This document shows, piece by piece, positions 32,284 through 46,000 of a stretch of 64,000 nt of DNA; position 1 is the first letter of the stretch, and every line of letters starts with the position of its first letter. A program made the translations under genes and the position numbers. The notes below the pieces were generated by a model that saw only the letters and a list, made by a program, of their open reading frames with translations, made no database searches and was not told the DNA's origin. Source of the stretch: Syncephalis plumigaleata (taxonomy: Eukaryota; Zoopagomycota; Zoopagomycetes; Zoopagales; Piptocephalidaceae); contig JAIXMF010000012.1 of assembly GCA_025201365.1 (NCBI GenBank), positions 1 through 64,000 on the forward strand. The letters run 5' to 3'.

Positions 32284-33321
32284 CTAATTGCGTCTCCAAC
32301 GTTTTCCGCGTAATCCTTCCGATAACCGACCTCGATTGCCGCCACAACAGTTAAAGTAGACATCCCATCCCATTGCCATAGCATAGGTAAGGAATGCCAC
32401 TACACCAAAGAAGATTGATGTATTAAAGAAGTCGCACCATCCATTACGCGAACCAACTGGACATTTCTGCGTGCCAATAATGATAAACACATCAGCACCC
32501 CAGATACACGCCATAATGAGATCAATGAGGAATTGAGTATACTGGCCGATGACTCGACCCGGTTTGATCCAACGAAGTAGCATAAAGCCTAGGAGAAATA
32601 GACTGACCGCACACGATATCGAACTAACCACGTAGTATAGATCAACGGCAGTACGACCTGAGAATGGACTTGATTCACCGGAATACTAAATAATAGTATT
32701 AAGCATCATTAGTACTTTTCTCTAACGCATTACATTATTACTACTTACCGATGAGGCACCGGCTAGGAAACCTAGTGTACCCACTGATGCCACCAACTGA
32801 ATGATTCTAATAATCAGTATCACTCTGTGCGGTACTTGTCGTTGTGTTGGTGGTGCGGGAATAGCACTGCCACTTGTAGGACCGGCACCGTTAAGCTTAT
32901 AGTCATTCGACGTATTCTGGAAGTGTGGATCATTAGGAGATAACGGTGCTGCTAGTCCGTGTCCACCGGTGTGTTCGAGAATTTGAGCAGGAGCTGGCAC
33001 TACCACTACCGTACCATCATCACCATCATTCGTAGTAGTAGCGATCTTAGCGGGTTCATCACTATGACTAGGATAATCGACGGTAGTCATGGATGGATTA
33101 TCATACGGTGTAGCATAGGCGTTGGGTCGTACGTAATGTGCGGCGTCTGGCATAGTTACTTCGGTGGCAGCAGGAACTAGACTGGGCGAGGAGGATGCAG
33201 CATCAGTGGAAGTAAATGTCGATGCGGGAGCAGCATAAGCATTGAGGGTTGGAATTGAGGGTTCAGGCATTGGTCCTGTCCATGCAGTAGAAGCACGCTG
33301 ATGATCATTATCTGACGACAT
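32284..33321 (-). CDS. MARVEL-type four-pass membrane protein (copy 2)
   Basis: Two exons, 32749-33321 and 32284-32685, about 324 residues. The start at 33321 (MSSDNDHQRAST) is preferred over an upstream in-frame Met at 33423, whose extra 34 residues are translated CA-repeat. The N-terminal half is Pro/Ala/Ser-rich and probably cytosolic. The spans are VILIIRIIQLVASVGTLGFL, YYVVSSISCAVSLFLLGFML, FLIDLIMACIWGADVFIIIG and NTSIFFGVVAFLTYAMAMGW. It shares the first-intron position after GA(S/A)S(P/S) and the GSRNGWCDFFNTSIFFG motif with copy 1, so the two are paralogues from an old inverted duplication. The basic tail GLRGKRWRRN would be cytosolic. Confidence 0.75.
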
Positions 33322-34042
33322 TGCTAATGACGTATTTGCTTGTATGCTTGTATTTGTATGCTTATGCGTGTGTTGTACTTGTGCGTGTGTCCGTTGTCTG
33401 GATGAATGAGTGGTTATAAACAAAGGCGCGTTTGTATGCGTGTGTGTGTGTCTGTATCAAGTACGAACAAAGTAGTCGGTTTCCGAGGAAATAGAAAGAA
33501 AAAGAATAGACTGAATACTAAGCCGTCGTTACTGCCGTAATCAACTTCTTATATAACCACAGTGATAATAATAATAGAACGAGAGTAATAATAATAATAA
33601 GCAGGATAGTTACTAATAGTACGGGAGAATGTCCGTGTTAACCAAGAAAGAATAGAAGAGAGAAGAGAGAGAAGAAAGAAAGGGGTGAACTGAGATGCAT
33701 TGACATTTATCAGTTTAAAATTTTTGCTATCCGCTTTCATCTGCGCTTCTTGGCATTAAAAAACAAGTATCGTAAAAAAACTCAACTAATGATTGGATAT
33801 TGAAATGAATAGCACGATGTTGTCCTTTACTATTAGATAGAAAGATGAATGCACTAGATCCATTTATAATCATCAATGACAATAAGGAATAAACATATGT
33901 ATTTATTAATGAATAAAGTGGCCACAACATAATACGAGTAAATCATGACATCATAGTTGCTACTACTAGCGTATCATCATCATCATCATCATTCACTACA
34001 ATCAAGATGTGGTTTTTTTGGTATAGATCTTTTTCTAATTCA
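33322..34042. other. intergenic: MARVEL copy 2 promoter and TOM1 3' flank
   Basis: Has a (GT)n run at 33438-33450, a purine-rich tract around 33645-33690 and an (ATC)n run near 33972-33992. No gene is recognised. Confidence 0.5.
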
Positions 34043-37000
34043 TTAACTGAATCCAAATCCAGTTGAACACTCTTCAATAGCCAAAAGTAGCATAGAGCGT
34101 AGTTGCTCGTAGGACGTGTACATGGGTAGATCCAATTGATTGAAACTATAGAATAAATAGTAAATTAGTATAATGCCATAATAGCAATAACGAGTAATAC
34201 AACTTACCATGTATGAGCTGATGGCAAGCGAGAGGTAGAACCGAAATCTTTATGAATCTGGAATTTCTGTAAACCACCCGAGCCTTGTAATGCGACAAAT
34301 CCTTCTAGTGGCACCTTCGATGTACCTGTAACGAATTGTACGAGTTTCGCTCGTTCTTCCCTATTGAAGCTACGTACGGCACGCCAGAACCATTGGATTT
34401 GTGGTGCTGACGCGTTGTAGCCTTGATAGTCGGTATTGTTCTTCCAGTCGTCGACATCGATATCAAATAGGCCGGAGATGAGCAGTTCAAGCTCTTGCTC
34501 GTTAAAGATACTAACAAGCGAGGCCGGTATAATCTCGTGGAAACCAGCGAGGAAACTGTCAATTTGCTTGCGTATCGATAGGGTTAAGCGTTGCTCCACC
34601 ACCAGTTTAACGTAGTCCATCTTGTTCTCCTCGGTTACCGGGATATTGTGTCCGTCTGGCTTCAAGTCGATGATCTTCTTAACACCGAAATGATCCACCT
34701 CCATACTGAATGTAAGATCGATGACATCGGTAATATCGTTGTTGAGCATCCATTCGAGACTCTTGTAATAGTCGGGATCGACCGCTTCAACGTCCTTGTA
34801 GTCGACCTGACGAGCCAGCATGTGCTTATAGAATGAGCGCGTAAAGTGACAATCCAACAGTCGACCATCGTAGATTGCCTTGCCAATAACACGACCGATG
34901 AATTTGAAGTAGAGTAAATGATCGGGATTAGCCCATGATAATGGATTGGGCTGATACGTGACACTATCCACGGCGGATGCCACGAATAACGCGTAGTTAG
35001 GATTGAACATTTGACGCGATAACACTTGGAACCATTCGCGTGACACGCCACCGGCATCGACACCTTCCTCGCCGTGGAAGCGTACGTTCAATTTGCCATA
35101 CTTGATCTCATCGCCCGTACGACCCTGCCATTGATGATACGAGTCTTCGAACACGTATTGACGACGCACGTTCAAATGTAGTGTCGAGTAATGCTGGACA
35201 CGTTGTTGCGGGGTACGTTTGTGCAATTGTTGCGAAAAGTATTTACGCTTATTGTCGAATTCGAGCACCTTTGGATTATGAATGAGTAACGAGAAGGATC
35301 CGTTCATGAGACCGGGATTGTGTCGCACGAGCATATTCAATATTTTACGATGATCCTCAATGAATCGGAAGAATGCATCGGCTGGATCCTGTGAACCACC
35401 GCCACCGTTCGACTGATTGTTCTGCGTTAATCGACTGTCACGTGATGTGGCCGCACTCGACGATGATTGCATCTCGGCTGAAGCGATCTTTTCGGTCATA
35501 CGATTGGCCACCGCTTCCAGTACTGTATGCTTCGACACCACCATAAATGACTCGATTAATGGTAGTAGCACGGTGGCTACTCGTGTCGTATCGGGATTAT
35601 CCTGCAAACGTGTGAGACACTCGCCTAGTCGTTGCCAAAGACCATCGAGAGCAAGTCGATCGTAAACCGCTTGTAGTCGCGCCACATTCTCTTTCTCCTT
35701 TTCCTTTTCCTCGACACTGGGCGTACGCTCCTTATTCGATGGTGTGACATACAAATAATCGATGGTCTTGAGAATACGTAATAATTTAGCTTGACGAGCG
35801 GAAGCAGGTGAGAATTTAAGTAGAACAACGTTGAGATCATCCTCTGATACAGAATGCGATTGATCAACTTCATCATCTCCTCCTCCTTCTTCCTTAGTAG
35901 TAGAGGACGGCGTTGCCTTGTTTGATGCTTCTTCGTCGATGGACATGCTCGTAGTGCTGGTGGTGGTGGTGGCCGGTCCCAACACGGTTAATAGCTGGGC
36001 CAGATCGAGCATTGTTGCTTCTGACCAACGAGCCGCATTCGTCACAAGTTCATCCACCATGATATCAAAGCCATGAAGGGCCGACAAATGCTGAATCGTT
36101 AATATTGTACATTGGAAGGCGCGCATACTACAAATATCCAGGGCCAGTACACGCGACACCGCTCGATAGGCATTCTCGGGGATAATCGGCGGTTTAAATA
36201 CGGGTGTACTCGTTGTCGAGCCAGTGGTCTCCGAGTTCAATCGACGTGCTTCCTCCTTCTTCATTAGCGCGGGTAATGGTCGAGTAATACTCGTGATTAG
36301 ATGCATCAGTTGATCGAGTAGTGCCGATTGATTCAAGAATACCGGATGATCGAGCAAACTCAATAAAGTGACAAGTGGCGATTTGGGCAATCGTTCACGG
36401 CCAAGTCGTTTCGTGTGCTCGTGTTCAACGAGGAAATACTGTAAGCAACGATCATTAGCGCCTACTAGATGCGATATCATCTCGAGACTATGTCGTAGAA
36501 TAGTGTTGATATCTTGATCGGATAGACGGGTATTCGTGGATGTTCCTGCTAGTATTTTACCGGTAGCACCTTCGGTTGCCAAAGTGGATGAGCCCGTCAC
36601 CATTGATCGAGATGGGCTTGTGATGGCAGATGCCGAAGAGGAAGCAGTAGCAGTATTGGTAGATGTAGTATGCGTTGTATTGGCACGTTGAACAAGATGA
36701 TCGAAACTAGCATTAAATGCCGCGGTAGTTTGACTTCCTTCATAGATCATGGCCAATAGCAAGGATAGTATATCAAGACGCGTTTTACTATTCTCGCATA
36801 GATTCAATATAACACGCTGGTATAGATCCTTGGAGAAGAGTAGCTGCGATCGTCCAAATAGTAAACGCATCAAGGCAGCCGTACCTTGTCGGTCGACAAT
36901 ACTCAATGCATCTCGATGTACCGCGGATGGTCGTTGTTCCGCGGATAATGCATTACTAATGGATGAAGATATGCCCGCTGCTGCTACTGCTCCTGTTGCT

Positions 37001-40000
37001 CCTGCTACTCCTGCTCCTGCTGCTGTTGGTGTCGACGTTGATGCGTCTCCATGAGCGGTAGCACCTGTGGCATGAACACCAGACGGTGTACGTGTGGCAT
37101 CATCACGCGAACGAGATGCCGACCTTGTTGCATCGTTCATTAGACGTTGTCGAGTTGCTTGACCGAATAGTGCATTGGCACCGGCAAACGACGATGATAC
37201 AAAGGGGAATTGCATATCCGCAGCACTCTGACTAGGTGTCGTCGTACTTGCTAATTGATGCTGTTCATCGCGTAATACTTCAGCACGAATATCGGGCGGC
37301 AATGCATCAAGGAACTCCTCGCTGATACCCATGTTATCGTTGGATTCGGTATCGGTAGGTGGTATTACCGTATTCGTTGCAGTCGTACTAGGTGCAGGTC
37401 TACTGGCAGCTAAGCGTTGTTCACGTAAATGCTGTTGAATAACTTCTTCGCGTAGATCATCGGGTAATGCCTCCAAGAAAGTGGGATCAATACCAGTATC
37501 ACTAATATCCACTAGTTGACCATTGACCATGACAGTGAGTCGCTCGGTACTGGTAGCGGAAGCCTGACTATCCTGTACTTCCTCGGTGGCAGTCCCTGCG
37601 GCAGTCTCTGCGGCAGCATCAGTAGCAACATCAGTAGTTGCCTCTGTGGCAGCATCTGCAGTAGTAATAGTGGCTGGCGTTTCCACTTCAACGGGTGCCT
37701 CTGTAGTTTCCGTCGTTTCAACCGCTGTTCCTTCACGAGTAGGCTCATTCGTAGCACTTGCTGATTCCTCTACAGTTTCAGATGGTTCTACCGTAGTGGT
37801 AGATTCATCAGTGGTGGCTGCTGCCGTTGTCTCTTCAGTTTGTTGAGGTTCGGCTTCTGCTTCCGTCTCCATTTCCGCTTGCGAATCTTCCTCTGTAGTC
37901 GCTTTCTTTGCAGCATCTCTCGCTTCCATTTGCTCTACTAGTTTTGCATGTTCCGCTTCCGCCTCCTTCTTCATTTCTTCTCGACGCTGCTGTTCTTCCT
38001 CACGCGCTATAGGCACCATCGCATTCAATAAATGATTCACTAATCGCGATGCTTTCTCTACCATCGTGTCACCGTAAATCAGCTGAACCATTTGTTGCCA
38101 ACGCTCACGTGTAGACAATGGACTCGATTCTTGTATCACGAGTAATGCTTGAGCAATCCTATCCTCGATTGTAGGTTCTGGTGCAGCATTTCCTATAACA
38201 TCACATTATTATTATTATTATTGTTATTATATCATTCATATACTTACCATCAGTGGCCAAGGTTGTTGTAGCACCGGCAGCAGCTGTAGTTCCTACTTGA
38301 TTACTACTGCTAGCACCGCCTCCCGCGCCAGCACCACCTCCAAATGAAAAGTCTATACGATGACGTTCATGATGTCCGCCTAAACCATCGATAATCTCCA
38401 ATTCTCCATGTCGTCCATGTTGACCCAACAATTGTTCAAGTAGTTGTACGGCATTCTGAGACGAATTACCATTCATAACATCGTCAAAGGTACGCCAACC
38501 ATGAATATCACGTAGACGCGATGTAACATGCAACGATCCTTGATGTCCATTTAATAGTGGCACCGAATGTGGATTTAACGCATTAACACTCGCTAGTGGA
38601 CTATTAGCAGCGCCACGAGTATTACCACTAGTTGTTAATAAAGGATGTCGAGATACATCACGGAATCGTGAATTAAGTCGAAGGAAACGATTCTCATCCT
38701 CTAATGGAGAGTAGCGTATTGGATCTTGAATCCAATGATCTCGCGATTCATCACCCAATTCGAATCCAAATATGCTACGATTCAATCGATAGGCTCGTCC
38801 ACCCGAACCTCCTCCTTGATGCATCGATCGACGACGATGTTGACCATGAGAGGGTGCATGACCTACATATATCTGAAATTAGTTCATTCATTCATTAACT
38901 AGTTAATAAGACTTACCAGTAACAGCCAATGCAGATTGACCATGCTGGCCACCACCTAATGCGTTAGAAGCAGTAGTAGCTAGTAATGGATCCATAATAA
39001 TCAATGGATTCTCTTCTTCATCCAATCCCTCTACCGACCACGTTACAGGGAAACGACCCTCTAATAGTAGCGGATTATCCTGATCTTCATCACCATCCTC
39101 GTCTTCATCTTCATCGTCTTCATCGTCATCGTCATCCTCGTCATCTTCATCTTCATTATCTTCATCTTCACCCATCATATCGGCACTACCATCTACTACA
39201 CGTAGTAGTGCTCGTCCTAGAGCCATAGATGTAGGTGTTCCATCTAACATGTCATATCATCATTACTCAATTAGTTACTATTACTCTTAACATTATTTAT
39301 ATTGCTTACCTGTCATATCATCTGATCTAAAAAGATCATTAAAGTTGGCTTGATGCCAATCAATATCCGAAAAGTCTATAGGTGATCGATTGGATCCTGT
39401 AATGTCAATCATGTAATTATTAGCTAGCTAGCTAGTTAGATATCATTATTATAATTACCATTATTACGGCCACCTTCTCCCGTTTCTCCTTCACGTAACA
39501 TCTCATGTATGCCATTCTCATCGATCATACGCATAAATTCATCTTCTCGATCAAATGCATCAGAATCTAGATCACCGGATATGGATATGGTAGCTTCATC
39601 ATCATGAACATCATCATCATCGTCAATATCATCGTCATCATCATCATCATCAATATCACTATGATCATGACCGCTATCTGGATGAGTGTCATTATCTAGA
39701 TCAGATGATGACATGACTGCCAATGAACCATTATCATATGGCTCATGCACGACAATCTCCATATCAATCTCATCACTATCTACGTCATCATGTTCATCTG
39801 TAGTGATATCAGGTTCACTACGATCACTACTCGTGTCATAATGGTAATTGGCCTCATTCGTGTCGTGTCCATCAACATCGTCTTCATCGTCGTCATCTTC
39901 ATCGTCGTCGTCGTCATCATCCATCACATCGTTGTCATCATCTTCATTGTCATCATCATGAATGTCATTATGGTCATCTTCATTAATGACACCACGATCA

Positions 40001-43000
40001 CTCATAAATATATCATCTAGACCATTACGATTACCAGTATCTCCTTCATCATCTTCATCATCATCTTCATCAAATGAGTAGTCATGATCTAATCGACCAC
40101 CTGCCTCATACATGCCTAATGATGAGTGTCGGTATAGATCTGGTGTATCATCCATTAGATTGGATCGATTCCTTTCAATGAACACATCTAGTGAGGGGCG
40201 TTCCTCTTCTTCGCCTCCATCGGCATTCGGTTTCTTAGTGGATGATTGTGATTGAGTGGCGGCTCTCCATCGACTTAACTTGATGGCCGATTTGGCTAGT
40301 GGATCCAATGTACGTAATAATGTATTAACTACTGTTTTAGCCATAGGGAATGCCAAATCAACTTGTGCTAGTATATTGGTAAGTAGAGCGACATAACCTC
40401 GATCTAACATGAGTTGAGCCATTTGTAATCCACCCGAGAGTTCCGAGGATCGATTACCATTATTGCTGTTGTCACGATTAGCTAGGCTATTCGATGGATT
40501 ATTAGATGAAGATGATGCTGATAATGGTGAAGATGATGTAGTCGTTAACAATCGATGACATAGATCGGATAATGTTAGAATACGGCCGTATTTCACATCT
40601 AGCGGTAGTTTACTCTTGCCGGCCTCTTTTAGTGCACGCCATACACCATCTAGTACGGTACGTCGAACTTGAGATAGACTCTCATTATCAACTCGTTTAT
40701 CATCCTTGGAACCGGTACACATGGCAACTAGGAAGGTGTCGACACAAATGGCCAAGTTCATCTGCTTCTTAGCCTCAGCATCTCGCGTGCCTAGACTTGC
40801 ATTGTGATCCAACAAGTCATAGAGTAAATGATGAATTAATGGATGTTGTTGTTGATGTGATGATGAAGTACTAGTAGCACTAGTAGTAGATCCATTAATT
40901 GTAGTCGATTTCACCGCCATTTGTTGATCTTTACCGCTTACTACATCAACAGGTACGGAAAGTATACAATGCTGACAGTGTGGATAGGCTAGCAGTAATT
41001 CAACTAATACTTGCAATAAGAAACATCGATATACATATACGAATTGACTCTTTTCATCTGATATCGAAGTAGATGTGGTGGCCTCCTCGTGTTTCAATCG
41101 TAAAAGTTGTTGCAGTAATAGTTGTACTACTGTTTCTGCTCGCATATCTGACTCGCGTTTTACTTCTTCACTCAATGATTGATTACTAGTACTTTCATCA
41201 ATGGACATGGCTTCTTCTGGTGAATGATCCGACTTTTTCTTATCTTCCTCGTCGTTGTTGTTAGATGCTAAATCCGCAGGTTTCTTCAAAGTAATCTGAG
41301 GTGAAGGTCCATTAGTGGATATATGACTAATACGACAGATGGCTGTAGTGGCCTCGATAAACATTTGCGGATCACGTAGGGCAACGCGTGTATGTGTGCG
41401 CAAATAGTTGTTTACATCTAGAGCGCGTGGTCGATGGAAGTTGTAATAGGTCATAATCTCACGTTCCATCGTGTCACGTAGCACTTGAGGTGACTCGACA
41501 ACATTACGTAGAATCATGGTAATATAGGCTTGATTAGCGTGGAGTGTAGGGAGACCACCTTGTTTCAACGAGGGTAGAATCACCGTCAAGTAAGTAGGAT
41601 CTGCCAATTCACCGGCCAAGTGTGGATCACGACTAAGCATGACGAGTAGACGAAGTGAACCCACACGTAACATTGCCTCATTCGTTGAGCGTAATAGATT
41701 GATACAATGTTGTAATAGGGTACGCTTCTGTTCAAAGCTCATCTTCACTATGGGCTGTGTGTCAGCTTCTGTTACCTCAAGACCACCCTCGGCCAATTCA
41801 GCTGATAGTTTAACTGGTCGTGGTTCACTGGCCATTGATAGGAAACATTCGACAACAGCCAATAAGGGTGCTAACCATTGAGGAATAGTATCAGATGAGG
41901 TAGTCGAAGTAGAATTGGCCACTATACGATCAGTTTGTTGTGCCACTCCATCCAATAGAATTGATAGGAAATTAGGAATATGCTGTTGTATTTGTTGTGC
42001 CATTGAATGATCCTTGAGCAATAGATGACCTAGTAACTGATAGCGTACAAATAAACGATGTTCTGGTGTCTTCTTCTCAGCCGATTTATCCGCAGTATCA
42101 GATATTGATGTTGTTGTTGCACACTCCTCTTGTATGGTAACCAATTCATCTAATAATCGATGAATAATATCATCTGGACGCTTCTTACTCATGAGCAGTA
42201 GTAGTTCAGTGACCTCAACTAGAATGTCATCAATAATATCGACTAGTTTTAATGCATGATCCAGAATAGTAACTTCACTATCTTGTCTCAACTGTTTCAA
42301 CTCATCTCGTGGTGCAGGACGTTTAGGTAAAGGAAGAATGGGATCTTCTTCAACAGTAGGTGCGGGTTCTGTTGATTCCGCCTCTGCTTCATTATCTTCT
42401 GTAGTTGCTTCTGTTATAGTAGCATCTTCTGTAGCTGCATCAGTTGCTGTAGTTGCATCAGTTGTATCTTCAGTTGTACCTTCTGTTGCTTCAGCATTAT
42501 TAGTCGTCGTATTTGATGATTCTGTCGATTCTACCAATTCCATATCTTCTCCCGCTACACTGTTGTGCTCTTCCTCGGCTTCATTATCCTCTGTCGTTGT
42601 TGCATCCGTTGTTGTATCGGTGGTGGCAGGATCTGTAGCTGTAGCTGTAGCTGTTTCATTTGTATCTTCTGCCATTAACAGCTCTGAATGAGATAAAATG
42701 TAATCTGTTGCGCGCGTTACATTGTTATGTGTACGTTGAAGAGCGGTAATCACAGCATGACGCGGGAAACCCATTTCTACCATGACTTGTATGGAGGCCT
42801 CATTGGCAACTACAGGTCGAGGTGGTGACGGGACAACAAGCGTAGATCGTTGATTTGGATTAGCCAATGCTGCCAATGTTGACACAGCTATCGAGGCAGC
42901 TGAATCATCGGGTCGTGTATTCACTTCACCATCTGCACGCATAATCTGAATGATGGTCTGTAAAAGTGTACGCACCATCGAGGATGGACAACGCACGAGG

Positions 43001-46000
43001 AATGAACTACGCCATAGACGCATTATTACGGGTAGAACAGTATAACGAATATCGACTAGATGATCATATGGATCGAATGTATTATCATTCTGACGATCTG
43101 TATTCGCACTGTTCGAGGTAAGTGATGTGATATTCGATGAATGATGTAATAATTTAGATGAGGTAATCACTCTAAACCAGCCTATAATGGCCTCCATCGA
43201 CAAGTGGATATCCTTGTAATAATCGGTGGATGATGATGGTGATGATGTAGAGTCTTCAGGTGCTGGTTGCTCGTAGAGTGTACACAATCCATCTAACATT
43301 TGGAATACTACATCTAATCCATCAATACGAGCAAATGCAACTACCATAATAAAGTATAAGCTAAGATTGCTTCGTTCTAGACAAATGATAATAATTAGAT
43401 TCAAATACATTATTATTATTATTACAACGAGTATTTACCTTCAACAAATAGCTGTGGTAATAAACGTAGTGCATTCGTCCAATAAAGCAGTTCACTCGAC
43501 TTTATACCTTGTTCTATGTTTATTACATTAATATATGCACATATATATATATATAGCATAAACAATCACTCACCTGGTTGACCCCATGTAAAGATATCCT
43601 TTAGTGATTGAGCAACAGAACGAGCAATCTTCAATACTAGAACACGTTGTGCATTATCGGCAAAGCGACGTGGCAATAGCATACGAACGATACCTAATAT
43701 ATTATTACATTATTATTAATTAATTAATTAGATATATAGTCAACAATATACATTAATGATATTACTTACCTTGGTATAGTGGTCCTACACAGGAAGGTAG
43801 TTCAGTAAGTAAATAGGTGAATGCTGCCATATTGCCTGATAGACGAGGTTCAACTACTTCCTCGGTCGATGTTGATTTAGTAGTCTCATTATTACTATTA
43901 CTAATACTGGTTGTAGTAGTGGTAGTAGTATCTGTTGTATCAACATCCATTGAAGTAGGTTCCTCCGTCGTAGATGATGATTCTACAGCTGTCGTGTTCT
44001 GTTGTTGATTCGAACTAGTATTACTATTGCTCGTTGTGTTAGAGTTCATCTTGGATTCACGAAGCTTCTCGGCTGCTGCATTCCAACTGGCCGGAACTGC
44101 TTGACGCAATTGTATGGTTTCCCATGTACACATGCTACAAGATGCTTACTATGTTAGTGAATCTATTCATATATATTTATGCACATATATATCAATCTTA
44201 CCGGTATAACTGTCCCATCATAGGTAATACAAGTTGACCATGATCATCCATAGGTACCTGGATGACTGGATGGGTCCATCGTCCTTGAGAGAATAGAGGT
44301 GCTGCATAAATATCCGACAATAAGCCTACTAGACCATGCATGGTGACCATAGCGCGGAACATTCGATTGGCCTCTTCCAATTGGGATTCATCTATAGTTC
44401 ATCGTGTTATAGAATTTTGTAGCATACAATAAATGCTAAGATGATCACTTACTCGTAATATCAATGAATGAGGAGAATGCACTCTTTTCCTTGCCTCGTT
44501 CCAATAACGGTAATAATGGTTCGCGTGCTAATCTCAACTGATTCAATACAGCTGATAGTACAGCATTTGGATCCACTTCACAAATGCTACGGAATAGATT
44601 CGATAATGAGTAGGATGCATGCGATGAGGCAAAGTCATAGGGTAACGTGGTTAATGTAAAATAACGAAGTAGCTTGTCAACACCGCCTAATCGAATGAAA
44701 TCACGACAATGTGTAAGATTCTGAAGGACACCTTCTAAGAACTATATACGATTTCACATCAATTTAGTTAATTACATTTCTAATAAATATGACTATGTAG
44801 ATGTTATTATAGCCTACCTTTACGGTAATTTCAATGTATTCAGCCACGTAATTGTCCTTCTCCTTTTCCTTGATCGGATCTTGTTCTTCATTGCTACTTG
44901 TCTCGGTATCATCATCTTTACTCGAGGTATTTGCCGCTTGAAGGTAGATATTCGGACGTGAACGAAGCCATTCAGGTGCTTCAGTAGAACCGAGTACAAC
45001 TACTCGATCCAGTACACTAATGATCTCCTCGAATATCTTATCTTTAAGTGAGGGCTGATGTCGCATCAATTCATCCATGGCACCACCGGCAGATCCGGCC
45101 ACTTCACTGTCTTGCAGAATACGAACAAATTCACTCATGGTAAATATTCTGAAGAACACCGATAATGGCTGACGTTCATTGAATAGAGCAAGTCCAGTGC
45201 TATTCAAGCAAATGGCACCGAAAGCATTAGGTACAGCTGCAATCATCTATAATAACATTAATTAGTATATATACATATACATATATACATATATGTATGC
45301 ATATTGATGATTAACTTACATCAGATGCTGGAGGTATTCCTAGATCTACCATATCTAAGAATATGTTGGGTAGTTGAATCTCTTGGAATACAGATAACGA
45401 GGCTGGTTCATTGTGAATAAAGGTAGCCATAATATTTACCGCTATATACATAAATAATATATTAGTAGTGACTATCTTATTGTATATATACTAGCTAGTA
45501 ATTCCTTACCCAATGCCAAAATACTACTACCAAATACACGAGAATTCTGCATGACACGACCAATGGATGCTGGCAGTGTAGTATCAATTAGATTACGCAT
45601 ACCTTCCGCATTACCGGATGATTGCATCAAATGAAGTACGAATTTGAATAAGCTTTTAATCAAAGCAATACGTTCATGCGGTACAGCAGTGGCTATTGTT
45701 GTTCATAATATTACGTATTAATCATAGTGAATAAGTAGTTGCACTTTTATTTGCTGCTGTATTGATTGCTTACCTGCTGCTGTAGTCGGTTTCGATGCCA
45801 TAATCTCTTCTAATTGATTGGTTTCTTGTAAATGTTCAATAGATAAATCAACTTGTTCCTGTATCATTATTACTATCAGTTTAATATACGTGTAAATATG
45901 AATGATTAACAAACATACCTTAATACGATCGACTAGCACTTCACGTCCTCCTACATCATAGAAATTGTCAAAGGCCTTCCAGCCATAGACTGTACTATCA

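Noticed and set aside
37512-37846. Overlapping frames inside TOM1 (also at 42338-42691 and 39745-40020)
   Set aside because: These are shadows of low-complexity Thr/Glu/Asp coding sequence of the HECT ligase on the opposite strand.
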